The notes beneath the pieces were generated by a model. The model had not been told where the DNA came from and made no database searches. It worked only from the letters and a program-made list of their open reading frames with translations. Shown one piece after another: positions 1 through 11,700 of a DNA stretch of 64,000 nucleotides. Every line of letters begins with the position of its first letter. Positions within the stretch are counted from its first letter, which is position 1. The stretch covers positions 277,436,987 through 277,500,986 of the forward strand of contig OW240913.1 in NCBI GenBank assembly GCA_933207985.1, written 5' to 3'. Source of the stretch: Pelobates cultripes (lineage: Eukaryota; Chordata; Amphibia; Anura; Pelobatidae). The translations under genes were made by a program, and so were the position numbers.

Positions 1-524
1 ATGGCACTATGCTTGCCATATGCTTGATTGCCTACAGCAGTTCTCAACACATTAATATCCCACAATTCTGCCTGAGTTGTTTGCATTATAATGCAACTCA
101 ATTACAAATTCTATCCTTAAAGATTAGTAGGTTATAAATCAAACTTGTTCTGCTGAATACATGGGTATGTCATTGGAATAACAAATCATAATACATTGTG
201 AGGTACTAAAAGCCTTACATATTACACTTTGGCAGAAACACATTTTAAATATTGGAACACAAATGGTTTAGTACAGGAGTGTCATATTTGTGCCTTCATG
301 ACTTTATTGTTGTCAACTATTTTGGATTTCTCTACTTGACAATGCAATGTGGCATCTGTTCTACTAAAACTATTTTGTGCCTGCTGCTCTCATGCATTTA
401 TTTTAACCACTTAGTAGTTGAGGACCTATGTGTTTGTGCTCTTTAATAACTTATCATATATATTACATTGTAATATTATATTTTAAAAGGACAGAGAGGG
501 CCATCTTCTAATATCCTATGTGTA
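1..524. other. AT-rich DNA with no recognised gene
   Basis: I see no coding exon, RNA gene or recognisable repeat here. The open frame at 252-446 has no known motif, no splice context and ordinary AT-rich composition, so it is treated as chance. Confidence 0.5.
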
Positions 525-852
525 TACACTGATCAGTCACAACAGTGAAGTCATTGACAGGTGAAATGAATAACATTGATTAAATCATTACAATGGTACT
601 TGTCAAGGGGTGGGATATATTAAGCAGCAAGTGAGCAGCTTGTTCTTGAATTTCCTGTGTTGGAAGCAGGAAAAATGGCCAAGCAAAGATATCTGAGTGA
701 CTTTGAAAAGTTCCAAATATTGATAGCTAGATGACTGGGTCATCTCCAACATAGTACGTCTTGTGGGATGTTTCCAATATGCAGTGGTTAGTACTGCCAA
801 AAATGGTGCAAGTAATGACAGCCAGTGAACTAGTGTCAGGATAATGAGCACG

Positions 853-2508
853 TGTGATGTTGCCAGTCTCTACACATGTATAGAACACTCAAAGGAATGT
901 GATGCCACTCATTTTTTTCTGCAAACCAATATTACTTTTCTAGAAGATCAAATTAATTTTATACTAGACGGCATCTCTTTTATTCTACAACATACTTTTT
1001 TTTTGTTTCAAGCTGATGTTTACTTAAAGTGTAGAGGCATGGCCATTGGGACTAAGTCTGCACCTAGCTATGCAAATCTTTTTATGGTCATTGGACAACA
1101 TTTTTTATACATTTTCTGGACTGCAAACCTGGTCTTATAAATGTTACATTGACAAAATCTTTTTTATTTGGAAGGGAAACAGGGCCTCAGTTTTAGAATT
1201 TTTATCTTTTTTAAACACTAACCTGTGGAACATTAAGTTGACTCATGAGATTCATGAACAAAGAGTTAATTTTCTGGATCTTGAGATTTATATTAAAAAG
1301 GATAAAATAAAAACTTGAACATTCTTCAAAAAGGTGGATGTGAACATTTATATCCACACCGATAGCTGTCACTTCCGCCCCTGGCTAGACAACATCCCAA
1401 AAGGACAATTCCTCAGATTGAGGAGGAATTGCTCGGATGTTGCCCAATATAATGATCAGGCCAATTTTTTAAAAGAACAATTTTTAGAACAAGGATATCC
1501 ATCTGAAATTCTAAATGAAAAAAGTTAGGAAATGGGATAGAGATAACCTCTTCAGGAAGGACTCTACACAAACGGAAAAGGTTCCTTTAATTCTTAATTA
1601 TAACAACAATCATAGGGAATTGAAACATATTTTATAAAGAAATTGGCATATTTTACAATAGGAATCTGATTTGACTCCATTCTTGGAGAATAAACCTAGG
1701 ATAATTTTCAGAGGGGCTTGTAACCTAAAACAGATTTTAACCTCAAGTTTTATTGATAATGGGAATACAGATTTTATTAGTAAATACAGAGGATAGATAA
1801 ATTTCCACTATTGTGGTAACTGCGTTGCCTGTAAGAATTCTAAAACCCAAAACCAAGAAAATTGAAGGCTTTAAATCATTTTCAGAAAAAGAAAATTTCA
1901 AAATAGGATCCTTCATCACTTGCCATTCTAAAAGTGTTGTGTATGTGCTCACATTTCCTGGTGGTCTCCAATGTGCAAGACTTCTAGGTGTCTGAAAACA
2001 AGGATACTTGAGCATATTTATAATATAAAGAGGTTTTTTTTTGAACCATAATGTGTCTATACACTGTTTAAGGCACCGCAATAGTGATCCCACCGCCTTG
2101 CTGTTCTTCGGTATCCAGAATATATGGAGACACTGGAGGGGTGGCGGTTTGGAGTCCACATTGAACAAATGCGAGATGAGGTGGATATTTGACTTAGACA
2201 CCTTGTCTCCAAGTGGACTCAATGTGGATTTCGAAATGGCAGTTTTAATTTAATTTCTTCCTCTTATATGCACTCTATCTGAATGCTGTGTAGGAACTTA
2301 TATCTATTTTTATTTATTATTATCCCTATGATTCATTTTTAAAAACATATTACATATTTTTTTATATTTATATGTTTTTATGGTATTCTGTTTATCCTAT
2401 CTCTCCAAAACTTATATATATATATATTTCTCTTTTTGCATATTTATATCACATATATAGTTATGAGTTATAACAATCTTATATTCATATTTTAAAATGT
2501 ATTGTTTT
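853..2508 (+). mobile_element. 5'-truncated Penelope-like retroelement fragment
   Basis: The fragment starts inside reverse-transcriptase motif A (DVASLYT at about 859) and runs to the C-terminal GIY-YIG region, followed by an AT-rich tail to about 2508. It sits within a Tc1 transposon, whose two halves resume on either side. Starting within motif A is typical of 5' truncation during target-primed reverse transcription. No target duplication can be called because the flanking Tc1 is itself deleted at the junction. Boundaries are accurate to about 10 bp. Confidence 0.82.
856..2253 (+). pseudogene. Penelope-like RT/GIY-YIG ORF, broken
   Basis: Readable blocks in order: RT motif A with SLYT (about 856-890); motif B, GMAIGTKSAPSYANLF (about 1036-1083); a decayed motif C, CYIDKIFFIW in place of the usual YxDD (about 1142-1172); the VNFLDLEIYI block; and the RNC block typical of Penelope-like RTs (about 1390-1430). 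The Cys linker and endonuclease region follow at about 1806-1990, and a C-terminal tail with IFDLDTLSP lies at about 2188-2215. At least four frame changes or stops separate the blocks. The motif C change (DD to DK) would by itself abolish RT activity. This family differs from the longer copy at 43669-45894, which has NLFT where this one has SLYT. Confidence 0.8.
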
Positions 2509-3259
2509 AATCATGACAGAAATGTATCAGAACACACAGTGCACGCCAGTTTGCCGTACATTGGACTGAGTAGCTGCAAACCGGTCAAAGTGCCTATGAT
2601 GACCCCTGCCCACAACTGAATACACCTTCAATGGGAACAGTAGACTGGACAATTAAACAATGGAAGAAGATAGCTTGGTTTGATGAATCATGTTTTCTTT
2701 TATATGAGGTGGATGGTGTTCGTGCTTTGTTTACCTAGGGAAGAGATAGCTGCAGGATGCACTATGGAAAATAGGTAGACTGGCGGAGGAAGTGATGTGA
2801 TTTTGGCAATTTTATACCGGGAAACCTTGGGTCCTGGCATTCATGTGGATGTTGCTTTGACACATACCACCTACCTAGAAATTGTTGCAGATCATGTATA
2901 CTCCTCCATGGCAATGGTGTTCCCTGATGGAAGTTACCCTTTTCAGCTAATAATGCACCTTGCTGCACTGCAAAAATTGTTCAGAATGAGTTTGAGGATC
3001 ATGACAAAGAGTTCAAGGTGCTGCCTTGGCCTCCAGGTGCACAAGATCTGTGGGCTGTGCTTCAAATCTGATCCATGGAGGCCCCACTTTGCAACTTTTA
3101 TGACTGAAAGGATCTGCTGCTAATGTCTTGGTCCCAGATACCACAGGACTTATTCATAGGTCTTGTGGAGTCCATGCCTCAATGCATCAGAACTGTTTGG
3201 CAGCATGAGGGGGACAAACACAATGTTAGGTGGCTTTAGTCTTGTGGCTGATCAATGCA

Positions 3260-4740
3260 ATGCAATCTATCACAACAGTATGACTAATATTAAAAATGTG
3301 AAAATGTAGAAAAGCTTACAGTTGTGTTTATAAATATCTATAAATGAATACAGCAAGAAAAATGCCTCCTTATAGATTAATTTAGTAGTGGTTGTGAAAA
3401 TGTCTCATATGTCTAGAATGCCTATCAAGCTTTGGACATTATATTAAAAATTTTCAAAGTTTGCTATACTGGAACTCTTGTTTAATGTCAGCCACTGAAT
3501 CCAGAACCAAAAGGCAAAATGAAATATTTGATAAATAGTAACCCTAAAGGGTTACATTCCTCTAGTTGTTTTTAATATGATATGTTTGATTTAATATTGA
3601 TTCTTATGTAATATATTCTTTTTACAGTTTTTTTCACTACTAAAATCTGAATTTGACAATTTCCCCCTAATACAGATACTAACCAAACAAATACAAATCT
3701 GATCATAATCATAGATGTCAATCTAAAGCAATTCTAACCATAACTCAAACCTCAACCTCATTCTAACCATAATTCTCACCCTGATCCTGTTAATTGGATA
3801 TATGCATTTTGGCTTTTTAGCAGAAACTGAATTGCTTCGAAATAAAAGTTGTACATTCAGAGCTATATTCCAAATGTACATCCGGATTGAATTTAGAAAA
3901 GACATCAGTTAATGTCGATGGAATGCAAATATGTTTTGTAAGTATAACCTATTTCCTATACTATGGAAATTATTAAATGTAGCTTCTTGATCAAGAAAGC
4001 AATTTGAATTCTGTTTCAGAAAAAGGAAAGAATGTTTTTCTTTTTTAGGCACAATTAAAGAAATGTTTTTTATCCATATTTTTTTAGTTAACTTTATCCA
4101 TTTGAGGGGTTTTTTTAAATCTCAATTACTATTTCATTGTGTTAGTGAATGTCTTCTGTCCCTATAAAATTGCCAAAGCTACATTCAGCTAAAAATGAAA
4201 TCTCTTCTGGCGATGTCCTCCTGCTCCAGATTTTTTCCCCTTAGATGCTAGACAATATCCACAGGAAATAATATGGAAGTGGGGTAAGGTCAGAAACAGA
4301 CTGTTACTTAGTGATGAATATGACACTGCTAGTACCAGGGGAGTGAATGAGACATAGATCTTTCATTGATGGGGTCATTTCATTAAGGACTTAGGATTGT
4401 TCCCTAAGCAGTAGCAAAACATTGAGAAATTATAGCTTGATGTTACTGCTACAGTATAATAAAACCAAATGTAGACTGGCAGAGAGGACAAACACCCAGA
4501 AAGAAAAATCAACTATTATCTACTCTTACTCTAGTTATTTGACCATTTAAGTGTGAATATTAGGTGCCACCTCTGTGCTCCATAAAATGTGAGTGCATAT
4601 TTATATACACTATCCCCCCCATTTGTGACCAATACAACACTATATTTGAAGCTTTTTTTCACCACCTCTCATTAGATCAAGAGATACAGCTCAGGTGGGG
4701 ATTACTACCCAGGCGCATAAAAGTAGAGCTTATTATAGGT
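3260..4740. other. AT-rich DNA with no recognised gene
   Basis: I see nothing coding. A short degenerate CTAACC/CTCAAC stretch lies at about 3726-3785. The rest is unique-looking AT-rich sequence. Confidence 0.45.
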
Positions 4741-4863
4741 CTACACCAGAGGCATAACTAGAAACAACAGGGCTCCAGTGCGAAAATTGCCCTGGGCCCC
4801 CTTATGTCTAAGCCCCACCACATATGTTCCAGACCCCCCATATGTCCATATCCCCACATATGC

Positions 4864-5399
4864 AGACACACACATAGACACACACATGACACACACACTG
4901 TCATGTAGACATACATATGTCGACACACACATACATACATAAACACATACATACAAACACACATACAAACACACACATACACACAGAGACCGATACATAC
5001 AGACACACATACATACATACATACAGATACACATACATGCATACAGACACACATACATACACACGGACATGTAGACACACACATACACATAGACACAGAT
5101 ACATACAGAGACACATACATATAGACACACAGACAGACAGACACAAACAAACACATACAAATACACACACACATACACATATACACACATACATACAGAG
5201 ACACATACATAAAGACACACACACACACAGACACATTCACACAGACACACACACATACATAGAGACACACACATACACAGAAACACATACACACAGACAG
5301 ACATACAGACACACACAAACACACACACACATACAGGCACACACACATACAGATACATACATATAGACACACATACACTAAAACACACACACGCACACA
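4864..5399. repeat. Long AC/ATAC (GT/GTAT) microsatellite array
   Basis: About 535 bp of interspersed ACAC, ATAC and AGAC units. It abuts position 5400, where the 3' end of a minus-strand LINE begins. LINEs of the CR1/L2 type end in short tandem repeats, so the array may have expanded from that tail. Because almost no stop codons occur, both strands show long open frames rich in Cys/Val/Tyr or His/Thr; these are composition artefacts, not genes. Confidence 0.95.
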
Positions 5400-6672
5400 T
5401 TATTTATTTATTTATAAATTATTTTACCAGGAAAGATACATAAAGATTTCTCTCATTTTCAAGTATGTCCTGGGTACACAAATCATTGCATTGTTACATT
5501 AGGGTACAATAAAATACAAAAACAATATTAATACACAATATATACAAAATTTAACATAGAACAGGTTGGAAATATATAATCAACCATGACACATGCATTC
5601 TGTTTTGAAGGACTTTAGGCTTAGGGAAGATTTTAAATTGTGCGGAAGGTAATTCCACAATTGCGGTGCTCTGTAGGAGAAGGAGGATCGGTGCTCCTTT
5701 TTCTTTTGTATTGAGGTAGACTAAATAAATTGTTGGTACTGGATCGAAGGTTTTAGGAGGTGGGAACAGCTGAGGAAAGCATTTTGTTCAGGTAGGGTGG
5801 GAGTTTCCCAGAAAAGCACTTAAACACAAAGCTGGAAAGAAGAAGGGTGTGTCTGGATTCCAGCAACAGCCAGTTTAGTTCTTTTAGCATGTCACATTGG
5901 TGGGTCCCGTAATTACACTGTAGCACAAATCAGCAGAACGAGTTATTCAATGTATTGAGTTTATTAATGTGGGATTGCGATGCAGATGCATATACTACAT
6001 CTCTATAATCAATGATTGGCATCAGCATTTGCTGTACAATCTTTTCCTTTACTGTAGGGATTAGGCAGGATTTGTTTCTGTACAGGGCACCTAGTTTTGG
6101 ATAAACTTTGGATGCAAGTTTTTCTATGTGGAGGCCAAAAGATAGATTGGGGTCTAACATCATACCCAAGTATTTAAAGAGTGGACTGCGGTCAGTGTGC
6201 CATTTGAATTTGTTTTCATGGATAGGTGGGAATTGTGTAATTTGTGTAATTTAGGTACTGTTCCAAAGATTATTGTGACAGTTTTGTCAGTGTTTAGGAA
6301 GAGTTTGTTTTTTGCGATCCACTTTTCTACCTCTGTAAACTGGTCTTGGAGCACAGCCTCAAACTGCGGAAGATTGGATTTGCTCGCATAGATTATTGTG
6401 TCATCTGAGTACATGTGTACATTTGAGGATTTGCAGACATTAGGCAGATCATTTATAAATAATGTAAATAGTAGGGGGCCAAGAATGGAACCTTGGGGAA
6501 CGCCACACGTGACTGGGAGAAGGAGGGAGTCGCTGTCAGAAATGGACACATATTGCGAGCGATCCGATACATACAATCAAAACCAGGTTAGCAAACAGTC
6601 ACCAATACCTGAGTTTTTGAGTTTGTGCAGTTGAATGTCGTGGTCTACTGTATCAATGGCCTTTGCAAAATC
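5400..6672 (-). mobile_element. CR1-like LINE fragment, 5' truncated
   Basis: Read on the minus strand, the fragment begins near RT motif A (KAIDTVDH, about 6640-6664) and runs through RT to a 3' untranslated tail rich in ATTTATTTATTT at 5400-5425. The 5' limit coincides with a G-rich tract on the plus strand (6675-6730). Loss of everything upstream of motif A indicates 5' truncation. The RT sequence GVPQGSILGPLLF is typical of the CR1/Rex/L2 group; I lean to a CR1- or Rex1-like family without being able to settle it. Confidence 0.85.
5700..6664 (-). pseudogene. LINE reverse transcriptase remnant (CR1-like)
   Basis: The segment at 6160-6576 carries motif B (CGVPQGSILGPLLFTLFIND), then motif C with SDD in place of the usual ADD (about 6405-6415), and the IAKNKLFLNTDKT block that follows it in such RTs. 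A frame change near 6165 leads into 5930-6169, which holds the LGxxLDPNLSF-like block and the region containing IDYRDVVY. A stop near 5930 breaks the link to the C-terminal CNYGTHQCDMLKELNWL block at about 5870-5925. Such enzymes copy their own RNA into the genome. Several stops and frameshifts make this copy dead. Confidence 0.82.
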
Positions 6673-6674
6673 AA

Positions 6675-6730
6675 GGGTGGGGTGGGGTGGGCGAGGGGTA
6701 GGGTGGGTGGGCGAAGGGTAGGGTGGGAGT
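6675..6730 (+). repeat. G-rich tract with many GGG/GGGG runs
   Basis: About ten runs of three or four G separated by one to four bases (GGGTGGGGTGGGG, GGGTAGGGTGGGTGGG and similar). The plus strand fits the standard G-quadruplex pattern several times over. Confidence 0.85.
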
Positions 6731-6959
6731 GGAATCAGTCTTCCAGAAGGCTACCTGTTGCAAATGGCCATGGAAAAGCTGATTGAGCTCTGAGTTCTTT
6801 GCTGGACTGGGTATGTTTAAAAATCAGACTGTTGGAGAGAAATGTATATTAGGGTCAGATAGGCTACGAGATGGGGGGGATGCATAGATGGACATTTGAT
6901 TTAAGGTCATTTAAGTAAAAACAAAGGGTAATAATGAGAATTACAGAGATAATATAGAG

Positions 6960-7190
6960 GTATTCATTGCCATCAGGTGGCCCTAACAGCATGGGCCACA
7001 CATTGGGCCCCTTAACGTGCGGCCCTGATGGATCTACCGCGTGGCCGGGGCCGCAAAACATGGCGGCGGACACCCGGTCATGGGCGTCCGCAGGGTGGCC
7101 GGGCCTCTTGGAGTGACATGCTCGGTCACAGCTGCAACCCCTGTGACTGTGGTAGTTCCGCAACTGCTCTTCACACCACAAGTGCATATC
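6960..7190. repeat. GC-rich repeat fragment
   Basis: A short block of much higher GC content (GTGGCCGGGGCCGC, GGCGGCGGACACCCGG) within AT-rich surroundings. It resembles the internal part of a dispersed repeat more than a promoter, but I cannot name the family. The surrounding 7200-8580 shows no recognisable gene. Confidence 0.35.
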
Positions 7191-8589
7191 TTTCTTTAAT
7201 TCCAGCCAATATTCAACATACTAGACTATATAGTTGTTCTACTGTTTCCTTGTTTTTTTTTTCATATATGGCCATACCTGAGGATTTTCAAGGCACTGCT
7301 TCCTTCATTATATACATGCATCCTACCTCTGACCGGAAAACAGAGACTCTAGCTTGGGTTGTTTCTCCAGCTTTCACCATTACATTAGAAGTGCTATTAA
7401 CCCACCTCCTTTTACTTTTTCTAGTAAATGAATAGCTATCAAGGATGTCAATGGCATAGTTAAGTTCCATGTTCATTTGAATTAAATGGTGCCTCATAGT
7501 GCTTTGCCTCCCTGTAAAATGTTCCTTGGACTGCTCTGACAGCTATTACCCCTAAAAAAGGAATATATAATTAAATCAAGTATATATTGAAATATGTATA
7601 TAATAAATAAATGGAAATAAATAACTTAACATTTTAGGACAAATCACCTTAAATTGTCTTTCAAGTATGTTTTGTGTCATTTATGTCAGTATGTGTTATG
7701 TGTCAATTATTTTGACCTAAAAATTGAAAATCACTTTGAATTACTTGAATTGCTAACAATTCACATTTTAATGGTTTTATGTTATGTGATATCCCATCTG
7801 TTGCTTAATTGTGAACATAATATAATAATATCAGTAGCTGAAAAGATAATTGTTTTATATGTTAATTGTTGTATGTGTATGTGTAGAATGACGTGATTCT
7901 GTAAATTTTTTCTTTAGAGGACTTCTGGACAATTTAGGAGTCATTGATGTTAATGCATCAGATCAGATTATTTGGCTATTTTCAGTGTTGATGGATTGCG
8001 CTAATCACCAACACATGTTCCTAATTATTAAATCATCAAGAGTATTTAAACCACCTGCCTTCAACTACTATCAAATGCTAAAAGTTGATTACTACCAGTA
8101 TTCTCTTGCTCCTGTTTTCCTGCTTGCACTAATTTATTCTCCTTGAGTCTCTTTGTCATGTTCTTAAACACTTGCTATTTTATCTGTATAGTAATTGCTA
8201 ATGGGACTTGCAGAAAAACATTGATAGTTTACTCTAACTCTCTACACTCATCCCATTGAAGTTGACATTTTAGAAGAGTTAGGCAAATTGCAGAACCTTA
8301 CATGTTGGAGAACTACAACTGCCACAATGTTCTGCCTGCCTTTAGAATGACATGCCATCCTACAGGTTGCAGTCTGACAACTTCAAGGGCTCTACTATTT
8401 GTGTACCCATGACCTAAGAGTTTAGATCCAACAGCTTGTCTGATATAAATATGGATTAGATGTGCTGGGATAAATTGTTGTAAATGTTATTATTGTTTCT
8501 ATAACTTTTATTAATTATAAGATATTATTCATTTTGTATTTCAATCATAATATTTCATAACATTTTTTATTTTTCTTGTGCATTTTAGA

Positions 8590-8792
8590 ATAATCGAAGA
8601 CTAAATATGGACTCATCACACATCAATTCATTGTACAATCATCAAACACTTGCATTTTGCACAGAAAATACTAAAAATTCAACATTATTCTTTCCAATGA
8701 TTTTTTCTATTGAAGGATCTGTAATCATTATCCTTATGTTAATTTGTTTCTTCTATTTAACTTGTTATACTACTTATTTGACATTTGATAAG
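8590..8792 (+). CDS. Candidate first coding exon, single-pass membrane protein
   Basis: A T-rich tract ending in CATTTTAG precedes 8590 and looks like a splice acceptor. The ATG at 8607 has A at -3 and G at +4, a good initiation context. The frame stays open for 62 codons and ends exactly at AAG followed by GTGAGT (from 8793), a near-perfect donor site. The peptide has a polar N-terminal part with a possible glycosylation site (NST at about residues 24-26), then a strongly hydrophobic helix (about residues 32-55, IFSIEGSVIIILMLICFFYL) and a short tail. I do not recognise the protein. A second acceptor-like TTTTTGTCAG ends at 8921; joined in phase 0 it would add about 14 residues before a stop. 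This could still be chance in AT-rich DNA. Confidence 0.35.
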
Positions 8793-8799
8793 GTGAGTA

Positions 8800-11700
8800 T
8801 AATATAAGTAAAAATTTACGTTGAACCAATATAATTTAATTCAATAAAGTAATTTGTATGTGAGTTTTAGTATAAATGTATCATCCCAAAAATGAGAGTA
8901 AATGGGAGTAATTTTTGTCAGATGTCCCAGTTGGTATTCCAGAAATGCAGCCTGTACTGCTGCTAAGTATTACCTTCAATAACACTGAAAATCAACTGAT
9001 AATCATTATAATTGTGACCTTCCTTATGCTGTTAACTTACTGGATAAAATGGTATACAAACCAATGCACACACTGATTTAACACATGTTATGCATAAAAA
9101 TAACATTTAGCTAATGTTAGTTAAATAGTATATGGCATACAAACTATAGAGAGAAGTAATTTTCCAAGGATGCAAACTCGTTATTCCAAAACATTTATGT
9201 TCATTATTTTATGAGCTTAGTTTATTTTAAGATATTTAGATTTACTGATAACTGTATAACTTGAATTTATGTTTATCAGATAAGTAACGTTACTCCAGTT
9301 GTAACTATGATTTTGTAGATTTAACATTTGTATAGATTAAATAAATATATTAAAGCTATACCTATAGGCTTATGCGGCACTATTTTTAAATAAAATTAAT
9401 TAACTTGCGGAGTTTATGTAAATGACAATGAGCAAGTTATGTCCTAATTTAAACAAAATCCAGCATTTAAATAAATGATGTGCCAATTAAAGTCAAATAC
9501 ATCTCAGATATTCTGTATAATCCATCCATCAAACATTTAGTAGCTCACTAAACCTTGGCTAAACTTTTAATATTTTTCTAATTTAATAGCATTTTCTGAA
9601 GAGACTTAAACTACAATTAGTTGATACATTAAGCAATTTCATAGGTTTAATATATTAGAAACAAATTTTCATATTTTAAATGTTGGCATTAAGAAAAATA
9701 TTATGATAAGATTGATCATTTAATACTATATTTTAATGTATAATCAAAAGCTTAACAACAGATTGTTTTAGCTAAACATAAACATAATGTAGTATACAAC
9801 CAGTTGGTCAATTTCAACATCCATACTGAAGACTACAAAACGATTGTGATAAAAGAGGCACTGGATAATAATATAAGCTCAGTGACCTATGATTATAGCA
9901 TACATTTATATTTCCAAATGGTTACATTTTTACTGCATTATACATATTGTTTATGTACTTATTCTGCTTGATAAATGGTACTAATTTATGTTATAAGAAA
10001 AGTTTGAAAGGAAAATATATTTGTATTTCCTGCAACTTTGTATATTATATCAACAAAACTTAACCGAGGTTTAAACATTTCCTGGTATTATATTTCTTCT
10101 TCTTTTAGGATTCTTGACAAATATGAACGTTCTTACAAAAGTGGAAAAATTTCATACACGCATAATACTGTTCATTATATATAAAAGATTAGCAAAAAAA
10201 TTGTACCTGAATCTAGTGATGCCTAAAGGCAATGGATGCTTACTGTATTTATAATGTATTTTTGTTAGGTGAGCAAATGTATCCAAATTGCAAGTGCTTC
10301 GAGCAATTTGTGTCATATTAAGAATCGCTTTGCCAGAAATTTTCAGCACTTATGTATCTACCCACTCATACTTCTCAAATTAACTCAAATGTATAGCATT
10401 TTGTAAATAGCATTTCCAAGTTTGAAACTAAGCTTCACCAAAAGTGAAAGTTTAAGTTTTTAATATCTCTTCATATGGGAGCAGTGTGTTTAAGACCCTA
10501 TTACTAAATGTGCATTAATTACATAATAAATTATTCACTACTTTTTCTTTAAGTTGGTGGATTTCATGATATTGGGTGGACATTTTACAATATAGTATGC
10601 CATCAGTGGATTGTTTCAGATTGACAATTTAATGAATGTAATATTAACATAGCCCCTGGATCACTTCAAAGTCTTCAAGAGACTTCTCTCTCACCATATA
10701 AAAAATCAATATATAGGATTTTGTACTCTAAATAAGAGGTCCACAGGTTATCAGGACAAGAGAAAACAACTATTTTGCCATGATCCAGCTAATTAAAGGA
10801 TATATGCTGCTTACAGGGTAGCTGAAATGTAACATCACTAAGCCATTATTCTCTAAACATCTAATGATAGCTAATGCATGGGTATACACAAGTCAGGTAT
10901 CGCTGATTGGTTGAGCTTTTTGTAGAGAAGTTGTTTGTGCTTTTCCAAATGGTTCCACCATAATCATAGACCAGTAATAGGCAATCTTTTGCACTCCAAA
11001 TGTTGTGAACTTCCTCTCACATATTGCTTCTATTTACCATAATTCTAGTAAAGCTTCAGAATAGGTGTAGTCTACAACATCTGGAGTGTAGTCCACAACA
11101 ACTGTGATAGACCCATAGTAATTTGGATGAAAAGTCTTGGTTCGCATTAGCAGCACCTACTAACATTTAGAATTAGCTTTAATATTTAATAGGATGTTAG
11201 AACATACATTTTAAGTGTTTCAAAACTTCCAACCTTTGCCTCAAATTAATATTGTTGGATAAACTTTCTAAATAGTTTAATATTTTTGGGTAACCTTAAA
11301 GTGCTTTTTCAACATATTACAATACAAAAAAAAAATAACCTAAAAATATATCAAAAGTTTAATTTAATTTTTTTTAGATTGTTTCAAACCCATATCCAAC
11401 AATATTAAATTGAGGTCCATGAAAGTAATTTTTAGATTCTGCCTGAAAATAATATGCTGTCTTAAAATTGGTCTAATTGATCTCCTGATTTCTTCTGCTC
11501 AATGCTTGCACTAACAAGGGTGTCCCCATGACTCTACCATGCCTCAGGCCCAACTGTTTCCAAGGTATAATAATATTTATTATGGGTTGTCAACGGGACG
11601 AACTTGAGATCAGCCTCAAAGGCAGTTTCTGTTCTATGATCCAGCATTACTTAAAAAATACATCACATAGATCACATAGATTGCATATGGCACTAAATTC

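Larger units (their letters stand above)
674..3140 (+). pseudogene. Tc1 transposase remnant, interrupted
   Basis: Remains of a transposase gene are readable before 850 and after 2509. In the right half, the frame at 2797-3123 covers the catalytic-core region: a stretch like that leading to the second aspartate, then the region before the final glutamate. It is broken by deletions, and the DNA expected to encode the PDLNPIE motif is absent, so no active enzyme can be made. The original protein would have cut and rejoined DNA at TA sites. This copy is a fossil, useful mainly for dating the Penelope insertion inside it. Confidence 0.75.
525..3259 (+). mobile_element. Decayed Tc1-like transposon split by a Penelope-like insertion
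   Basis: The left part (525-about 850) begins with a terminal repeat reading TACACTGATCAGTCAC next to a TA. It continues into the start of a Tc1 transposase gene: the Met-Ala-Lys start at about 674 and a stretch resembling a helix-turn-helix coding region. The right part (about 2509-3259) resumes later in the same gene and ends in CTTGTGGCTGATCAATGCA, an imperfect inverted copy of the left end. Both halves match my memory of a Tc1 family common in frogs and fish. Both carry stops and frameshifts. Roughly 100-150 bp of the expected gene is missing at the junction, so the later insertion was accompanied by a deletion. Confidence 0.85.

Noticed and set aside
3726..3785. Telomere-like CTAACC repeats
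   Set aside because: Only a few degenerate, interrupted units (CTAACCATAACTCAAACC). No run of TTAGGG/CCCTAA is present.
4864..5399. CRISPR-like array
   Set aside because: The units are di- and tetranucleotide repeats with no spacers, and the sequence is eukaryotic.
4741..5400. Long open frames on both strands (up to 219 aa), Cys/Val-rich on the minus strand and His/Thr-rich on the plus
   Set aside because: They are read-through of an AC/ATAC microsatellite that contains almost no stop codons.
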